Positions 26,413 to 35,051 are shown, counted from the stretch's first letter. The stretch: 64,000 nt of DNA from Oscillospiraceae bacterium NTUH-002-81 (GCA_032620915.1 CP136052.1:899001-963000), one strand, 5' to 3'. Numbers and translations are program-made. The notes: a model not told the origin generated them from the sequence alone.

Positions 26413-27207
26413 ATGCCGGCTGCTTATGCACATTATGTATTTGGACAAAAGGTTTTACGGGAACTTCCGAGAGATTTACAGGAGCGGATCAAGGATTATC
26501 TGCCCCTTTACCATATCGGCCTGCACGGGCCCGATATTCTGTTTTATTATGAGCCGCTGCACGCCAACGAGGTGAACCAGCTGGGAACGAAGATGCACAA
26601 TGAGAATGCGGACGCCTTTTTTGAGCGGGCAAAGCAGCTGATCATGTCTGCATCCGGGGAAGAGAAGATGGCCATGGAGGCGTATATCGCCGGATTTATC
26701 TGCCATTTCATGCTGGACAGCGAGTGCCACGGCTACATTGCGGAGAAAATGGCGGAGAGTGAGATCAGCCATTCCGAGATCGAGACGGAATTTGACAGCA
26801 TGCTCATGCGCAAGAAAGGACTGGATCCCCATACGAGAAATGCAGCGCTGCATCTGGTGGTGAACAAGAACTGCGCCCAGATCATCGCGCCGTTTTTTGA
26901 TCTGAAACCGAAGCAGATCTTAAAGGCCGTGAGCTCCATGAAGCGGTATCATCAGCTGCTGCTTGTGCCGAAGAAACCCAAGCGCCTGCTCATCGACACC
27001 GCGCTGAAGATCAGCGGCAATTATGACACCATGCACGGCATGATGGTCAATGAGGAGCCCAACCCTCACTGTGTGGACAGCAACTGGGAGCTGTTCCGCC
27101 GCCTGAAAAATGCGGTGGAGCCCTGCGAGGAGCTGATCGAGGAGTATCTGGACGTGTGCAACGGCACCCAGACGCTGAACGAGCGCTTTTCGAGAAATTA
27201 TGAATAG
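26413..27207 (+). CDS. Zinc-dependent phospholipase C-like protein (264 aa)
   Basis: Matches the Zn_dep_PLPC-type fold: PAAYAHYVFGQKVL at the N-terminus, LHGPDILFYY, TKMHNENADAFF and a GFICHFMLDSECHGY motif whose His and Asp could bind metal. No signal peptide is seen, so it is probably cytoplasmic, as for many Clostridia members whose substrate is unknown. Start ATG 26413 with gggagag. Only 11 bp before the transporter gene, so likely an operon. Confidence 0.85.
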   Translation: MPAAYAHYVFGQKVLRELPRDLQERIKDYLPLYHIGLHGPDILFYYEPLHANEVNQLGTKMHNENADAFFERAKQLIMSASGEEKMAMEAYIAGFICHFMLDSECHGYIAEKMAESEISHSEIETEFDSMLMRKKGLDPHTRNAALHLVVNKNCAQIIAPFFDLKPKQILKAVSSMKRYHQLLLVPKKPKRLLIDTALKISGNYDTMHGMMVNEEPNPHCVDSNWELFRRLKNAVEPCEELIEEYLDVCNGTQTLNERFSRNYE

Positions 27208-27218
27208 GAGACAGGGAG

Positions 27219-28442
27219 ATGGAAAAAGACAGGCTGACGAAGCTGGAAAAATACTGGATCCTTTATGATGTGGGCAATTCGGCGTTCACCCTGCTGGTGG
27301 CAACGATCATTCCCATTTATTTCAATTATCTGGCGGGGCTGGAGGGCATCTCCGAGGTAAATTATCTGGCCTTCTGGGGCTATGCATCCTCCATTGCCAC
27401 GCTGCTGGTGGCTTTCCTGGGGCCGGTGTTCGGCACCCTGGCGGACACGAAGGGGTTCAAGAAGCCGATTTTTCTGGGCAGCCTGCTGGTGGGCGTGGGG
27501 GGCCTGTGCGTCCTTTCGGTGCCCATGGGATTCGTGGCGTTTCTCGTCATTTTCATCATTGCCAAGGTGGGCTATTCCTGCAGCCTGGTCTTTTATGACG
27601 CCATGCTTTCGGATGTGACCACGCCGGAGCGGATGGATCGGGTGTCCTCCCAGGGCTATGCCTGGGGCTATATCGGCAGCTGCGTGCCCTTTATCGCCAG
27701 CCTGGCGGTGGTGCTGTTTTCCGGGCTTCCCATGCAGACGGGCATGGGCATTGCCTTTTTCATCAATGGCGCCTGGTGGCTGCTGACGACGGTGCCGCTG
27801 CTGAAAAATTATGAGCAGATCCACTATGAGCCGAGAAAACCCCATGCGGTGGCAGAGAGCTTCCGGCGGCTGCTCCGGGTATTCCAGGAGATCCGTGGTG
27901 AACGGAAGATTTTCCTGTTCCTCATCGCGTTTTTCTTCTATATTGATGGCGTGTACACGATCATCGACATGGCGACGGCTTTCGGCAGTGCCCTGGGATT
28001 TACTTCCACGACACTGCTGCTGGCGCTGCTGCTGACCCAGATTGTGGCCTTTCCCTGCGCCCTGCTGTTTGGCTGGCTGGCGCCCAAGTATGAAAACGGC
28101 ACGCTGATCCGTATCTGCATCGTGGCCTACGGTGCCATCGCGCTGTTTGCAGTCCAGCTGGACAAATCCTGGGAGTTCTGGTTCCTGGCGGTGTGCGTGG
28201 GCATGTTCCAGGGCGGTATCCAGGCACTGTCCCGGGCCTATTTTGCAAAAATCATTCCGGCGGAAAAATCGGGGGAATATTTTGGACTGTACGATATTTT
28301 CGGAAAAGGCGCCGCCTTTATGGGAACTACCCTGGTGGGTTTTGGCGCTCAGCTGACGGGCAGTCTGAATATCGGTGTCTCCGTGATCTTTGTCCTGTTT
28401 GTCATCGGTTTCCTGCTTTTTGAAAAAGCAGTGCGGGCATAA
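27219..28442 (+). CDS. MFS transporter, UMF1 (Atg22-like) family
   Basis: 407 aa with about 11-12 hydrophobic helices. The N-terminal WILYDVGNSAFTLLVATIIPIYF and the following FGTLADTKGFKKP are typical of UMF1 permeases, as is YDAMLSDVTTPERMDRVSSQGYAWGYIGS. Substrate unknown; some relatives export amino acids or similar compounds. GGGAG before ATG 27219, in operon with the preceding gene. Confidence 0.9.
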   Translation: MEKDRLTKLEKYWILYDVGNSAFTLLVATIIPIYFNYLAGLEGISEVNYLAFWGYASSIATLLVAFLGPVFGTLADTKGFKKPIFLGSLLVGVGGLCVLSVPMGFVAFLVIFIIAKVGYSCSLVFYDAMLSDVTTPERMDRVSSQGYAWGYIGSCVPFIASLAVVLFSGLPMQTGMGIAFFINGAWWLLTTVPLLKNYEQIHYEPRKPHAVAESFRRLLRVFQEIRGERKIFLFLIAFFFYIDGVYTIIDMATAFGSALGFTSTTLLLALLLTQIVAFPCALLFGWLAPKYENGTLIRICIVAYGAIALFAVQLDKSWEFWFLAVCVGMFQGGIQALSRAYFAKIIPAEKSGEYFGLYDIFGKGAAFMGTTLVGFGAQLTGSLNIGVSVIFVLFVIGFLLFEKAVRA

Positions 28443-28578
28443 GAAAAACGAAAGACGGGGTTAAGGCTTTGTTCATGTGTCCTTAAGGATTTTCAGAAAT
28501 TCATAAGTCTTTCCACACAGATTGGACACAAATTCCAGGTATACTGGAGGTACTTCAAGAAAAGGAGGAGTACCAATT

Positions 28579-28977
28579 ATGAAAATGAAGAAAGTGAAAA
28601 TATTGACTGCAGCCTGCGTGCTGACATTTGCCATGGCTGCCATGTATGGATGCGGAAGCAAGGATTCCGGTGCGGACACGACGCAGACGACGGAGAGCAC
28701 TGATACGAAGGAAGACACTTCTGCAGACACCACCACGGACACCAAGAGTGACACGACAGCAGAGGACAAGACCACTGCTGACACCACCACCGAGGCAGGC
28801 AGCACGGAAAACAGTGCAGACACTAACGAGAGCACAGAGACTCCCGCTGACGGTGCTGCATCTGACACAGCAGCAGAGGCTGACAGTGCAGCTTCCACAG
28901 AGACCAATGCATCCGCAGATACTTCCGCGGACAGCGAGGCTGAGGTAACAGAGTCCGGCAGCAGCACTGCAAACTAA
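28579..28977 (+). CDS. Thr/Ser/Asp-rich small lipoprotein (132 aa)
   Basis: Signal MKMKKVKILTAACVLTFAMAAMYGC with lipobox MYGC, then a low-complexity tail of Thr, Asp, Ala, Ser and Glu to the end. No folded domain is apparent; it resembles a surface spacer or stalk. ATG 28579 is chosen because aaaggaggag lies 9 nt upstream. The complementary strand is also open through this repeat-like sequence but that is a by-product of composition. Confidence 0.8.
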   Translation: MKMKKVKILTAACVLTFAMAAMYGCGSKDSGADTTQTTESTDTKEDTSADTTTDTKSDTTAEDKTTADTTTEAGSTENSADTNESTETPADGAASDTAAEADSAASTETNASADTSADSEAEVTESGSSTAN

Positions 28978-29301
28978 CACAGGACCAAAACCCAAAACAA
29001 CCACAAAATAACCACAAAATAACCACGAAGCAACAAGAAAACAATTCCCTACATTACATAAGTATTCTCTTTTTATCCCCCGGAGCTGCCCACTCGGGGG
29101 TTCTCCGTGCATGGTGTTCTGTGAAAAGTTCAGAATCGCCATATGGACAATTCGCAAAATCGCGTGTGCCACGCTTTCCGCTGCTGCGTAGCTCATTTTT
29201 GTTCATTATATGGCGTTCCGTCCATCCGTTTTCACAGACAGATTTTTGTGCAAGCCCGAAATCTGTCCGCGAAACGTATGGCTGAACTTTTTGAAAAAAC
29301 G
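28978..29301. repeat. Intergenic block with multiple hairpins, including an inverse family C copy
   Basis: Contains a tandem ccacaaaataa stretch (about 29003-29024), a cccccggag/ctcggggg hairpin near 29077-29100, and an imperfect outer inverted repeat (aaaagttcag near 29117, ctgaactttt near 29282). Inside are cgccatatgga/ttatatggcg arms around the family C copy at 29150-29213, and an acagattt/aaatctgt hairpin near 29238-29268. No gene is seen. Confidence 0.6.
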
Positions 29302-29302
29302 C

Positions 29303-29331
29303 TTGACATTCAATGAAAGGCAGGATATAAT
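29303..29331 (+). promoter_or_regulatory. Promoter of tRNA-Arg(ACG)
   Basis: TTGACA (29303-29308), 17-bp spacer, TATAAT (29326-29331). Confidence 0.88.
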
Positions 29332-29361
29332 AATTTATGTTGTTGGGGAAACAACGAAGTG

Positions 29362-29435
29362 TGCGTTTAGCTCAGCTGGATAGAGCGTTTGGCTACGGAC
29401 CAAAAGGTCGGGGGTTCGAATCCTCTAACGCACGT
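29362..29435 (+). tRNA. tRNA-Arg (anticodon ACG)
   Basis: Acceptor pairs gtgcgtt/aacgcac, D arm agctcagctggatagagc, anticodon loop ctacgga, T arm ggggttcgaatcctc. Discriminator G; no encoded CCA. Confidence 0.96.
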
Positions 29436-29535
29436 AAGACAGAGAAGCCGGGAGATTGTTGGAGATCTTCCGGTTTTTTCGATTATACAGGATATGAAGT
29501 TACAGTATACAAATATACAATATACAGGAGGCAGG

Positions 29536-30069
29536 ATGGACAGACAGCAGTTTATCGATACACTGGAGCGGACGCTGCGGGGCGGCGGCACCCCGGAGCA
29601 TATCATCGCGGATAACGTCCGGTATTATAACGGGTATTTTGCGGACGAGTCTGCCAAAGGCAGAAGCGAGGCGGAGATCGCGGAGGAGCTGGGAGATCCC
29701 AGACTTCTGGCAAAGACGATCCTGGAAGTGCAGGAGCCCGGCGGCACCGGTGCGGGGGGATCTGCCCGGGGCTGGTATGGAGAGCAGACGGAGGATGCGG
29801 CGGACAGCGCTGGTTCCGCATTCGACAGTTCTGCGGCCAATGGAACCAAAGGCTTTCATGCGGAACTGAATGAGAACGGCTGGGATGTGCGTTATGGAAA
29901 ATTCAAGATCAATTCCTGGTACGGGTATCTGCTCATCGCGCTGGTGGTGCTGCTGATCTTAGGCATCATCGGGACGGTCATCGGCGGACTTGTGACGCTG
30001 CTGGCACCGGTGGCACTGCCGGTGATCCTCATTGTGCTGGTCGTGCGTTTTTTCTCTCAGCGAAGGTAG
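29536..30069 (+). CDS. DUF1700/HAAS-type membrane protein (177 aa)
   Basis: N-terminal helical region DRQQFIDTLERTLRGG...IIADNVRYYNGYFADE...IAEELGDPRLLAKTIL is the HAAS/DUF1700 pattern of small regulatory membrane proteins often paired with PadR repressors. A Gly/Ser/Ala linker follows, then two C-terminal membrane helices (residues about 130-175). Start ATG 29536 with aggaggcagg; upstream in-frame codons run through the tRNA and are rejected. No PadR gene is adjacent here. Confidence 0.82.
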   Translation: MDRQQFIDTLERTLRGGGTPEHIIADNVRYYNGYFADESAKGRSEAEIAEELGDPRLLAKTILEVQEPGGTGAGGSARGWYGEQTEDAADSAGSAFDSSAANGTKGFHAELNENGWDVRYGKFKINSWYGYLLIALVVLLILGIIGTVIGGLVTLLAPVALPVILIVLVVRFFSQRR

Positions 30070-30180
30070 CTATGACAAAAACTGGGAAAATAAGGAAATC
30101 AGGATTGCCCGGTGTGGGTGTATATTTTTCCGGTGAGATGCCATACTAAACCTGTATCAAAAATACAGGAGGTAGACGAC

Positions 30181-30360
30181 ATGTCAAAGAACAACTATTC
30201 CAATAACACCGGAAGCAACGCTTCCAACAAAAGCACCAACAAAAATACCAACAGCATGAACAGCTACGGTAACTACAGCAATTCCGAGAAGAACAAGACA
30301 AACAACAAGTCCGCAGGCGAAGATACCTACGGCAACAAGAGCGAAGAAGACAGATATTAG
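30181..30360 (+). CDS. Asn/Ser/Lys-rich 59-aa protein
   Basis: Begins MSKNNYSNNTGSNASNKST and stays rich in Asn, Ser, Lys and Thr, ending EEDRY. An excellent caggagg site 9 nt upstream and a terminator right after the stop support a real, highly translated small gene. It lacks Cys, Trp and hydrophobic segments, so it is probably disordered. Composition recalls small spore proteins such as the gamma type, but I see no diagnostic motif. Confidence 0.7.
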   Translation: MSKNNYSNNTGSNASNKSTNKNTNSMNSYGNYSNSEKNKTNNKSAGEDTYGNKSEEDRY

Positions 30361-30371
30361 GCAGCCAAAGC

Positions 30372-30402
30372 GGGCAGAGAGCATTGTTTCTCTGCCCCTT
30401 TT
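30372..30402 (+). terminator. Intrinsic terminator after the 59-aa gene
   Basis: Stem gggcagaga/tctctgccc followed by cttttcc. Confidence 0.85.
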
Positions 30403-30508
30403 CCTGTGCGGCATCTTTATGATACATAAGCGCATGCGGGCTTAGACCTTTTGCCCCTGGCATCATATAATGATAGTGAGAAAACAGCAGGAGATGTGAG
30501 GTGTCAGG

Positions 30509-30838
30509 ATGAATTTTGAGACAATTCCGGCAAAAAGTCTGGACGGGTATATCGGAAGACCCGACTGCATGATCATAGATCTTCGGGACTGGGAGGAATA
30601 CTGTCAGGGGCATATAAAGGGTGCGGTCTGTGTTCCTTTTGAACAGTTTCAAAAAAGCGTTCCCTTGCGGAAAAACGTGCGCTATGTGCTGTACTGCGAG
30701 CGCGGTTCTGCCAGTCTGATGGCTGCCAAACGGCTGGCCAGTCTGGGGTATCAGGCCAGCACGGTCATCGGCGGCATTCTGTCCTACCGGGGGCGGCATC
30801 TGGTGCTCTGCGGGGAAGGAGAACGAAATAGACATTGA
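30509..30838 (+). CDS. Single-domain rhodanese-like protein (109 aa)
   Basis: Rhodanese fold with DCMIIDLRDWEEYCQGHIKGAVCVP and the active-site loop LYCERGSASLMAAKRL, where Cys72 is the persulfide-carrying residue. Cytoplasmic; sulfur-transfer partner unknown. Slightly longer active loop than PspE/GlpE is not seen. Stands between a terminator and the rRNA methyltransferase gene. Confidence 0.88.
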   Translation: MNFETIPAKSLDGYIGRPDCMIIDLRDWEEYCQGHIKGAVCVPFEQFQKSVPLRKNVRYVLYCERGSASLMAAKRLASLGYQASTVIGGILSYRGRHLVLCGEGERNRH

Positions 30839-30922
30839 CAGCGGGCGCATGGCCGAATTAATATTAGGTATAAGTGAAAAGAAACCTGAATACAGAGAAA
30901 ATATGGAGAGAATACAAAAAAT

Positions 30923-32101
30923 ATGGATCGGATGGAATTTACGGCGCCCTGTCATTTCGGACTGGAAGCCGTTCTGAAAAAAGAAATTACAGATTTGGGA
31001 TACGAGATCAGTCAGGTAGAGGACGGCCGTGTTTCCTTCTATGGGGATGCGGCGGCCGTCTGCCGGGCCAACATGTTTCTGCGGACTGCCCAGCGGGTAC
31101 TCTGGAAGGTGGCGGAGTTTGAGGCGGTGACCTTTGACGAGCTGTTTGAGCGGACGAAAGCCGTTCCCTGGGAGGACTATCTGCCGGAGAATGCCAAATT
31201 CTGGGTAGCCAAGGCCAACTCGGTGAAAAGTGCCCTGTTCAGCCCTTCGGACATTCAGTCCATTATCAAGAAGGCCATTGTGGAGCGGCTCAAGCAGACC
31301 TACCGCAAGGAGTGGTTTGCGGAAGATGGGAATGCCTATCCTCTGCGGGTATTTTTGATGAAGGACCGGGTGACCATTGCGCTGGACACCACGGGAGATT
31401 CCTTACATAAGCGGGGCTACCGGCAGCTCACCAGCAAGGCACCCATCACGGAGACACTGGCGGCGGCGTTGATCCTGCTGACACCCTGGAAAAAAGACCG
31501 GATCCTGGTGGATCCCTTCTGCGGCAGCGGCACGTTTCCCATTGAGGCGGCCATGATCGCGGCCAATATGGCGCCGGGCATGAACCGTTCCTTCCTGGCG
31601 GAGGACTGGACAAACCTGATCCGCAGAAAATACTGGTATGAGGCGGCAGACGAGGCGGCTGACCTGGTGTGCACAGACGTGGAGACGGACATTCAGGGAT
31701 ATGACATTGATGGTGCCATCGTGAAAGCTGCCCGGGAAAATGCCAGGGAGGCCGGTGTGGATCACTTGATCCATTTTCAGCAGCGGGCAGTGAAGGATCT
31801 GAACCACCCGAAAAAATATGGCTTTATCATCACGAATCCGCCCTACGGGGAACGGCTGGAGGAGAAGAAGGATCTGCCGGAGCTGTACCGGGAGATCGGG
31901 GAGGCGTACAACCGCCTGGATGCCTGGTCCATGTACATGATCACAGCCTACGAGGATGCGGAAAAATACATTGGCCGCAAGGCAGATAAGAACCGTAAGA
32001 TTTACAATGGCATGATGAAAACCTATTTTTATCAGTTTATGGGGCCCAAGCCGCCCCGCCGCAGTGCAGACGAGAAGGAGAGAAAACAGTATGATCGATA
32101 A
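30923..32101 (+). CDS. THUMP-domain class I RNA methyltransferase (RlmL/YpsC-like)
   Basis: 392 aa. THUMP/N-terminal RNA-binding part to about residue 160 (CHFGLEAVLKKEI), then a SAM-dependent domain with VDPFCGSGTFPIEAA (SAM loop) and the N-methylation motif TNPPYGERL. This is the 23S rRNA guanine-N2 methyltransferase family. ATG 30923; weak ggagag upstream. Overlaps rdgB by 11 bp, so the two are co-transcribed. Confidence 0.93.
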   Translation: MDRMEFTAPCHFGLEAVLKKEITDLGYEISQVEDGRVSFYGDAAAVCRANMFLRTAQRVLWKVAEFEAVTFDELFERTKAVPWEDYLPENAKFWVAKANSVKSALFSPSDIQSIIKKAIVERLKQTYRKEWFAEDGNAYPLRVFLMKDRVTIALDTTGDSLHKRGYRQLTSKAPITETLAAALILLTPWKKDRILVDPFCGSGTFPIEAAMIAANMAPGMNRSFLAEDWTNLIRRKYWYEAADEAADLVCTDVETDIQGYDIDGAIVKAARENAREAGVDHLIHFQQRAVKDLNHPKKYGFIITNPPYGERLEEKKDLPELYREIGEAYNRLDAWSMYMITAYEDAEKYIGRKADKNRKIYNGMMKTYFYQFMGPKPPRRSADEKERKQYDR

Positions 32102-32690
32102 AATTATATTTGCCACGGGAAATGAAGGAAAGATGAAGGAGGTCCGCATGATCTTGAAGGATCTGGGGCTGCCGGTGCTGTCCATGAAGGAGGCCGGCGT
32201 GCAGGCGGATATCGTGGAGGACGGCACCACCTTTGAGGAAAATGCGAAGATCAAGGCTGTGGCGGTACAGAAGCTCACCGGAGCCCTGGTACTGGCGGAT
32301 GACTCCGGTCTGGAGATTGATTATCTGAACAAAGAGCCGGGCATCTATTCTGCCCGTTATATGGGGGAGGATACGCCTTATTCGGTGAAAAATGCCAATC
32401 TCATCAGCCGCTTGGCAGGTGTGCCGGATGAGCAGCGGACAGCGCGGTTCGTGTGCGCCATCGCGGCGGCATTCCCGGACGGGGAGGTACTCACCACCCG
32501 GGGAACCATCGAGGGTATCATCGGATACGAGGAGCGGGGCGAGAACGGCTTCGGCTATGATCCGATTTTTTATCTGCCGGAATATAAGAAAAGTACGGCA
32601 GAGCTTTCCCCGGAGGAGAAGAATGCGCTGAGCCACAGAGGCCGCGCCCTTCGCCAGATGGAAGAGGAGTTAAGAAAGAGAATCCGATAA
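32091..32690 (+). CDS. rdgB: Non-canonical purine NTP pyrophosphatase (RdgB/HAM1)
   Basis: Hydrolyses ITP, dITP and XTP to keep deaminated purines out of nucleic acids. 199 aa with IIFATGNEGKMKEV, LADDSGLEIDYLN, PGIYSARYMGE and GENGFGYDPIFY. ATG 32091 lies inside the end of the methyltransferase gene, behind gaaggagag. Functionally it shares a substrate theme (inosine) with the deoxyinosine glycosylase domain at 25.7-26.1 kb. Confidence 0.96.
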   Translation: MIDKIIFATGNEGKMKEVRMILKDLGLPVLSMKEAGVQADIVEDGTTFEENAKIKAVAVQKLTGALVLADDSGLEIDYLNKEPGIYSARYMGEDTPYSVKNANLISRLAGVPDEQRTARFVCAIAAAFPDGEVLTTRGTIEGIIGYEERGENGFGYDPIFYLPEYKKSTAELSPEEKNALSHRGRALRQMEEELRKRIR

Positions 32691-32707
32691 ACGGAGGCTG
32701 GAAGCGA

Positions 32708-33187
32708 ATGAAAATTCTGATTGTCAGTGACACACATAAGAGGCTGAGAAATTTTGACATCGCACTGGATCGGGTAGGGCCCGTGGACATGCTGCTGCAT
32801 CTGGGGGATGTGGAAGGCAATGCCGACTACATAGAGGCTGCGGCGGGATGTCCCACCTATATCGTGTCCGGGAACAATGATTTTTTCTCGGATCTGCCCA
32901 AAGAACGGGAGATCATGATCGGAAAATATAAGGTGTTTATGACCCATGGACATTATTATTATGTTTCCGCAGGGACGGAGACACTCAAGCAGGAGGCCAG
33001 AGCCCGGGGCGCACAGATCGTGCTGTTCGGGCACACCCACCGGCCGGTCATCGACTATACCGACGATGTGATCGCCGTGAACCCGGGCAGCATTTCCTAT
33101 CCCCGGCAGGAAGGGCACCGTCCCAGTTTTGTCATGATGGAGCTGGACCGGTTCGGGGACGCGCATTTTACCATCAATTATTTATAA
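32708..33187 (+). CDS. YfcE/MJ0936-type metallophosphoesterase (159 aa)
   Basis: Small calcineurin-like phosphodiesterase: metal motifs LIVSDTHKR, LHLGDVEGN, SGNNDFF, MTHGHYYYV and GHTHRPVI are all present. Substrate unknown; relatives cleave cyclic or generic phosphodiesters. Third gene of the methyltransferase-rdgB operon, 17 bp after rdgB with ggagg before ATG 32708. Confidence 0.93.
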   Translation: MKILIVSDTHKRLRNFDIALDRVGPVDMLLHLGDVEGNADYIEAAAGCPTYIVSGNNDFFSDLPKEREIMIGKYKVFMTHGHYYYVSAGTETLKQEARARGAQIVLFGHTHRPVIDYTDDVIAVNPGSISYPRQEGHRPSFVMMELDRFGDAHFTINYL

Positions 33188-33220
33188 TAAGAAAAAGTTT
33201 AATTTTTTTGAAAAAATGTG

Positions 33221-33249
33221 TTGACAATATAGGACTTTCTATATATAAT
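33221..33249 (+). promoter_or_regulatory. Promoter of the six-tRNA cluster
   Basis: TTGACA (33221-33226), 17-bp spacer, TATAAT (33244-33249), 34 bp before tRNA-Pro. Confidence 0.9.
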
Positions 33250-33282
33250 ATATTTTGCGTCAGGTCATTGGCGCTGGTGAAG

Positions 33283-33357
33283 CGGGGTGTGGCTCAGCTT
33301 GGCTAGAGCGCCTGGTTTGGGACCAGGAGGTCGCAGGTTCGAATCCTGTCACCCCGA
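33283..33357 (+). tRNA. tRNA-Pro (anticodon TGG)
   Basis: Acceptor cggggtg/caccccg, anticodon stem cctgg/ccagg with loop tttggga, T arm gcaggttcgaatcctgt. No encoded CCA. Confidence 0.96.
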
Positions 33358-33367
33358 TGACTGTTAT

Positions 33368-33438
33368 GCGGGTGTAGTTCAATGGTAGAACACCAGCCTT
33401 CCAAGCTGGACACGTGGGTTCGATTCCCATCACCCGCT
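33368..33438 (+). tRNA. tRNA-Gly (anticodon TCC)
   Basis: Acceptor gcgggtg/cacccgc, anticodon arm ccagccttccaagctgg, T arm gtgggttcgattcccat. Confidence 0.96.
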
Positions 33439-33468
33439 TTGCATATGAATCATATGCAGCTAAGATAC

Positions 33469-33542
<74 letters not shown>

Positions 33543-33569
33543 TTTTTGCCTGGTTCGCCCGGCAGATAT

Positions 33570-33644
33570 GGTGGGTATAGCGCAGCTGGTTAGCGCGCCA
33601 GATTGTGGCTCTGGAGGCCCAGGGTTCGAATCCCTGTATCCACC
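33570..33644 (+). tRNA. tRNA-His (anticodon GTG)
   Basis: Acceptor gtgggta/tatccac with the extra G at -1 (33570) opposite C73, anticodon arm ccagattgtggctctgg, T arm cagggttcgaatccctg. Confidence 0.96.
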
Positions 33645-33648
33645 CGAA

Positions 33649-33677
33649 GCAGTCGGAATACTCCGGCTGCTTTTTTT
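33649..33677 (+). terminator. Internal terminator of the tRNA cluster
   Basis: Stem gcagtcgga/tccggctgc followed by T7, between tRNA-His and tRNA-Gln. It may reduce expression of the last two tRNAs or give them a separate promoter. Confidence 0.8.
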
Positions 33678-33704
33678 GTATGATAGGATAGGAAATGACA
33701 GGAT

Positions 33705-33776
33705 TGGGCCATCGCCAAGCGGTAAGGCATAGGACTTTGACTCCTACATTCGTGGGTTCGAATCCCGCTGGCCCAG
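33705..33776 (+). tRNA. tRNA-Gln (anticodon TTG)
   Basis: Acceptor tgggcca/tggccca, anticodon arm aggactttgactcct, T arm cgtgggttcgaatcccgc. A natural substrate of the GatCAB encoded at 14-17 kb if no GlnRS is present. Confidence 0.95.
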
Positions 33777-33846
33777 TTTTTCACAGCATCAGGCTGTGCG
33801 GATCATTGATGCAGGACATGCCTTCGGGCTGTTTTGGCAGAGATCA

Positions 33847-33926
33847 GCGGATATGGCGGAATTGGCAGACGCGCCAGATTTAGGTTCTGGTCCGAGAGGG
33901 TGCAGGTTCGATTCCTGTTATCCGCA
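33847..33926 (+). tRNA. tRNA-Leu (anticodon TAG)
   Basis: 80 nt with a class II variable region (tccgagagggtg); acceptor gcggata/tatccgc, anticodon arm ccagatttaggttctgg. Confidence 0.94.
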
Positions 33927-33930
33927 TGAT

Positions 33931-33967
33931 AAGTCCGAGACGAAAGAAAACAGTCTTGGACTTTTTT
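33931..33967 (+). terminator. Terminator after tRNA-Leu
   Basis: Stem aagtccgaga/tcttggactt and T6, directly before the radical SAM gene. Confidence 0.82.
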
Positions 33968-33990
33968 ACGAAATACAAGGAGGAAATCCG

Positions 33991-34917
33991 ATGCCGATCA
34001 GAATTAACAATTATGCAGGCCGTTTTGGCTGGAATATGAGAAAGTACCTGCCCAAGCTTGCAAGTACAGGATATCTGACGCTTCAGTATATGACCCGGGG
34101 AAGGGGACAGCAGAAGTATATTGACTGGTTTATGAGTCAGGAGAAGACTCCGTATCCGAAGGTTGTGAACCTGGAGACCATCAATCGCTGCAACAATACC
34201 TGTGCATTCTGCACGGCGAACCGGAATGCGGAGAAGCGCCCGTTCAAAAAGATGGATGAGGAACTGTTCAAGAGCATCATCATCCAGCTCAAAGAGTGGG
34301 GCTACAAAGGCCGCCTGACCCTTTACGGAAATAACGAGCCCTTCCTGGATACGAGAATCGTGGAGTGGCACAAGTTTGCCAGAGAACAGCTGCCGGATGT
34401 GCATATTTTCCTGTCCACCAACGGCATCCTTTTAAATATCGAGAAGCTGGAAGAGATCTGTCCCTATGTCAATGAGCTGATCATCAACAATTACTGCATG
34501 GATATGAAGCTGTATGACAACATCCAGGAAATCTATGATTATGTGAAAAACAACGAAGAGAAGTTTAAGGATGTGGATATCAAGATCCAGATGCGCTATC
34601 TCCAGGAGGTGCTGACGAACCGTGCGGGCAGTGCCCCCAACAAGCAGGGCTCCCAGAAGGTCATCAAGCAGACCTGCCTCATGCCTTACACCGACATGTG
34701 GATCGTGCCCGACGGAAGAATGGGCATCTGCTGCTGCGACAACTATGAGGTGACGGAGCTGGCGAACCTGAACGAGACAACCCTGCAGGAAGCCTGGAAC
34801 AATGAGAAATACCGGGATCTGCGGGAGAAGATCCGCCATGGACGGCACCACTATGATTTCTGCAAATACTGTGACTTCATCGATGCGGGACTGCGCTCAG
34901 AGATCACAGAGCAGTAA
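33991..34917 (+). CDS. Radical SAM/SPASM-domain protein (308 aa)
   Basis: The radical SAM cluster motif is CNNTCAFC (CxxxCxxC) at about residues 60-67; TLYGNNEPFLD is the SAM-binding region. A C-terminal SPASM-like set of cysteines (TCLMPYTDMWIVPDGRMGICCCD ... CKYCDF) should bind an auxiliary Fe-S cluster. Such proteins modify peptides or enzymes, but no precursor peptide is evident nearby. Start ATG 33991 with aaggagg; upstream in-frame codons would cross tRNA-Leu. It is a single gene with its own strong terminator. Confidence 0.9.
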   Translation: MPIRINNYAGRFGWNMRKYLPKLASTGYLTLQYMTRGRGQQKYIDWFMSQEKTPYPKVVNLETINRCNNTCAFCTANRNAEKRPFKKMDEELFKSIIIQLKEWGYKGRLTLYGNNEPFLDTRIVEWHKFAREQLPDVHIFLSTNGILLNIEKLEEICPYVNELIINNYCMDMKLYDNIQEIYDYVKNNEEKFKDVDIKIQMRYLQEVLTNRAGSAPNKQGSQKVIKQTCLMPYTDMWIVPDGRMGICCCDNYEVTELANLNETTLQEAWNNEKYRDLREKIRHGRHHYDFCKYCDFIDAGLRSEITEQ

Positions 34918-34977
34918 ATGCGTGTGGAAAGAATTCATATCACGATCAGAATAACAGAAAACAGATAAAAGCAGATA

Positions 34978-35024
34978 GAAAGTGGAACCTTTGCTTCGTG
35001 TGGAGACAGAGGTTCCACTTTTTC
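34978..35024 (+). terminator. Intrinsic terminator after the radical SAM gene
   Basis: Stem aaagtggaacct/aggttccacttt with T5. Confidence 0.88.
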
Positions 35025-35051
35025 TGCTTTCATACAGACAGCGAAATAAGG

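Noticed and set aside
28473..28967. 164-aa Ser/Val/Ala-rich minus-strand frame
   Set aside because: Mirror of the Thr/Asp-rich lipoprotein, which has the signal peptide and ribosome site.
29070..29105. Terminator at the cccccggag/ctcggggg hairpin
   Set aside because: No T run on either strand, so only a hairpin is recorded.
29389..29535. N-terminal extension of the DUF1700 protein
   Set aside because: Would begin inside tRNA-Arg; ATG 29536 has a proper ribosome site.
33796..33990. N-terminal extension of the radical SAM protein
   Set aside because: Crosses tRNA-Leu and its terminator; ATG 33991 follows aaggagg.
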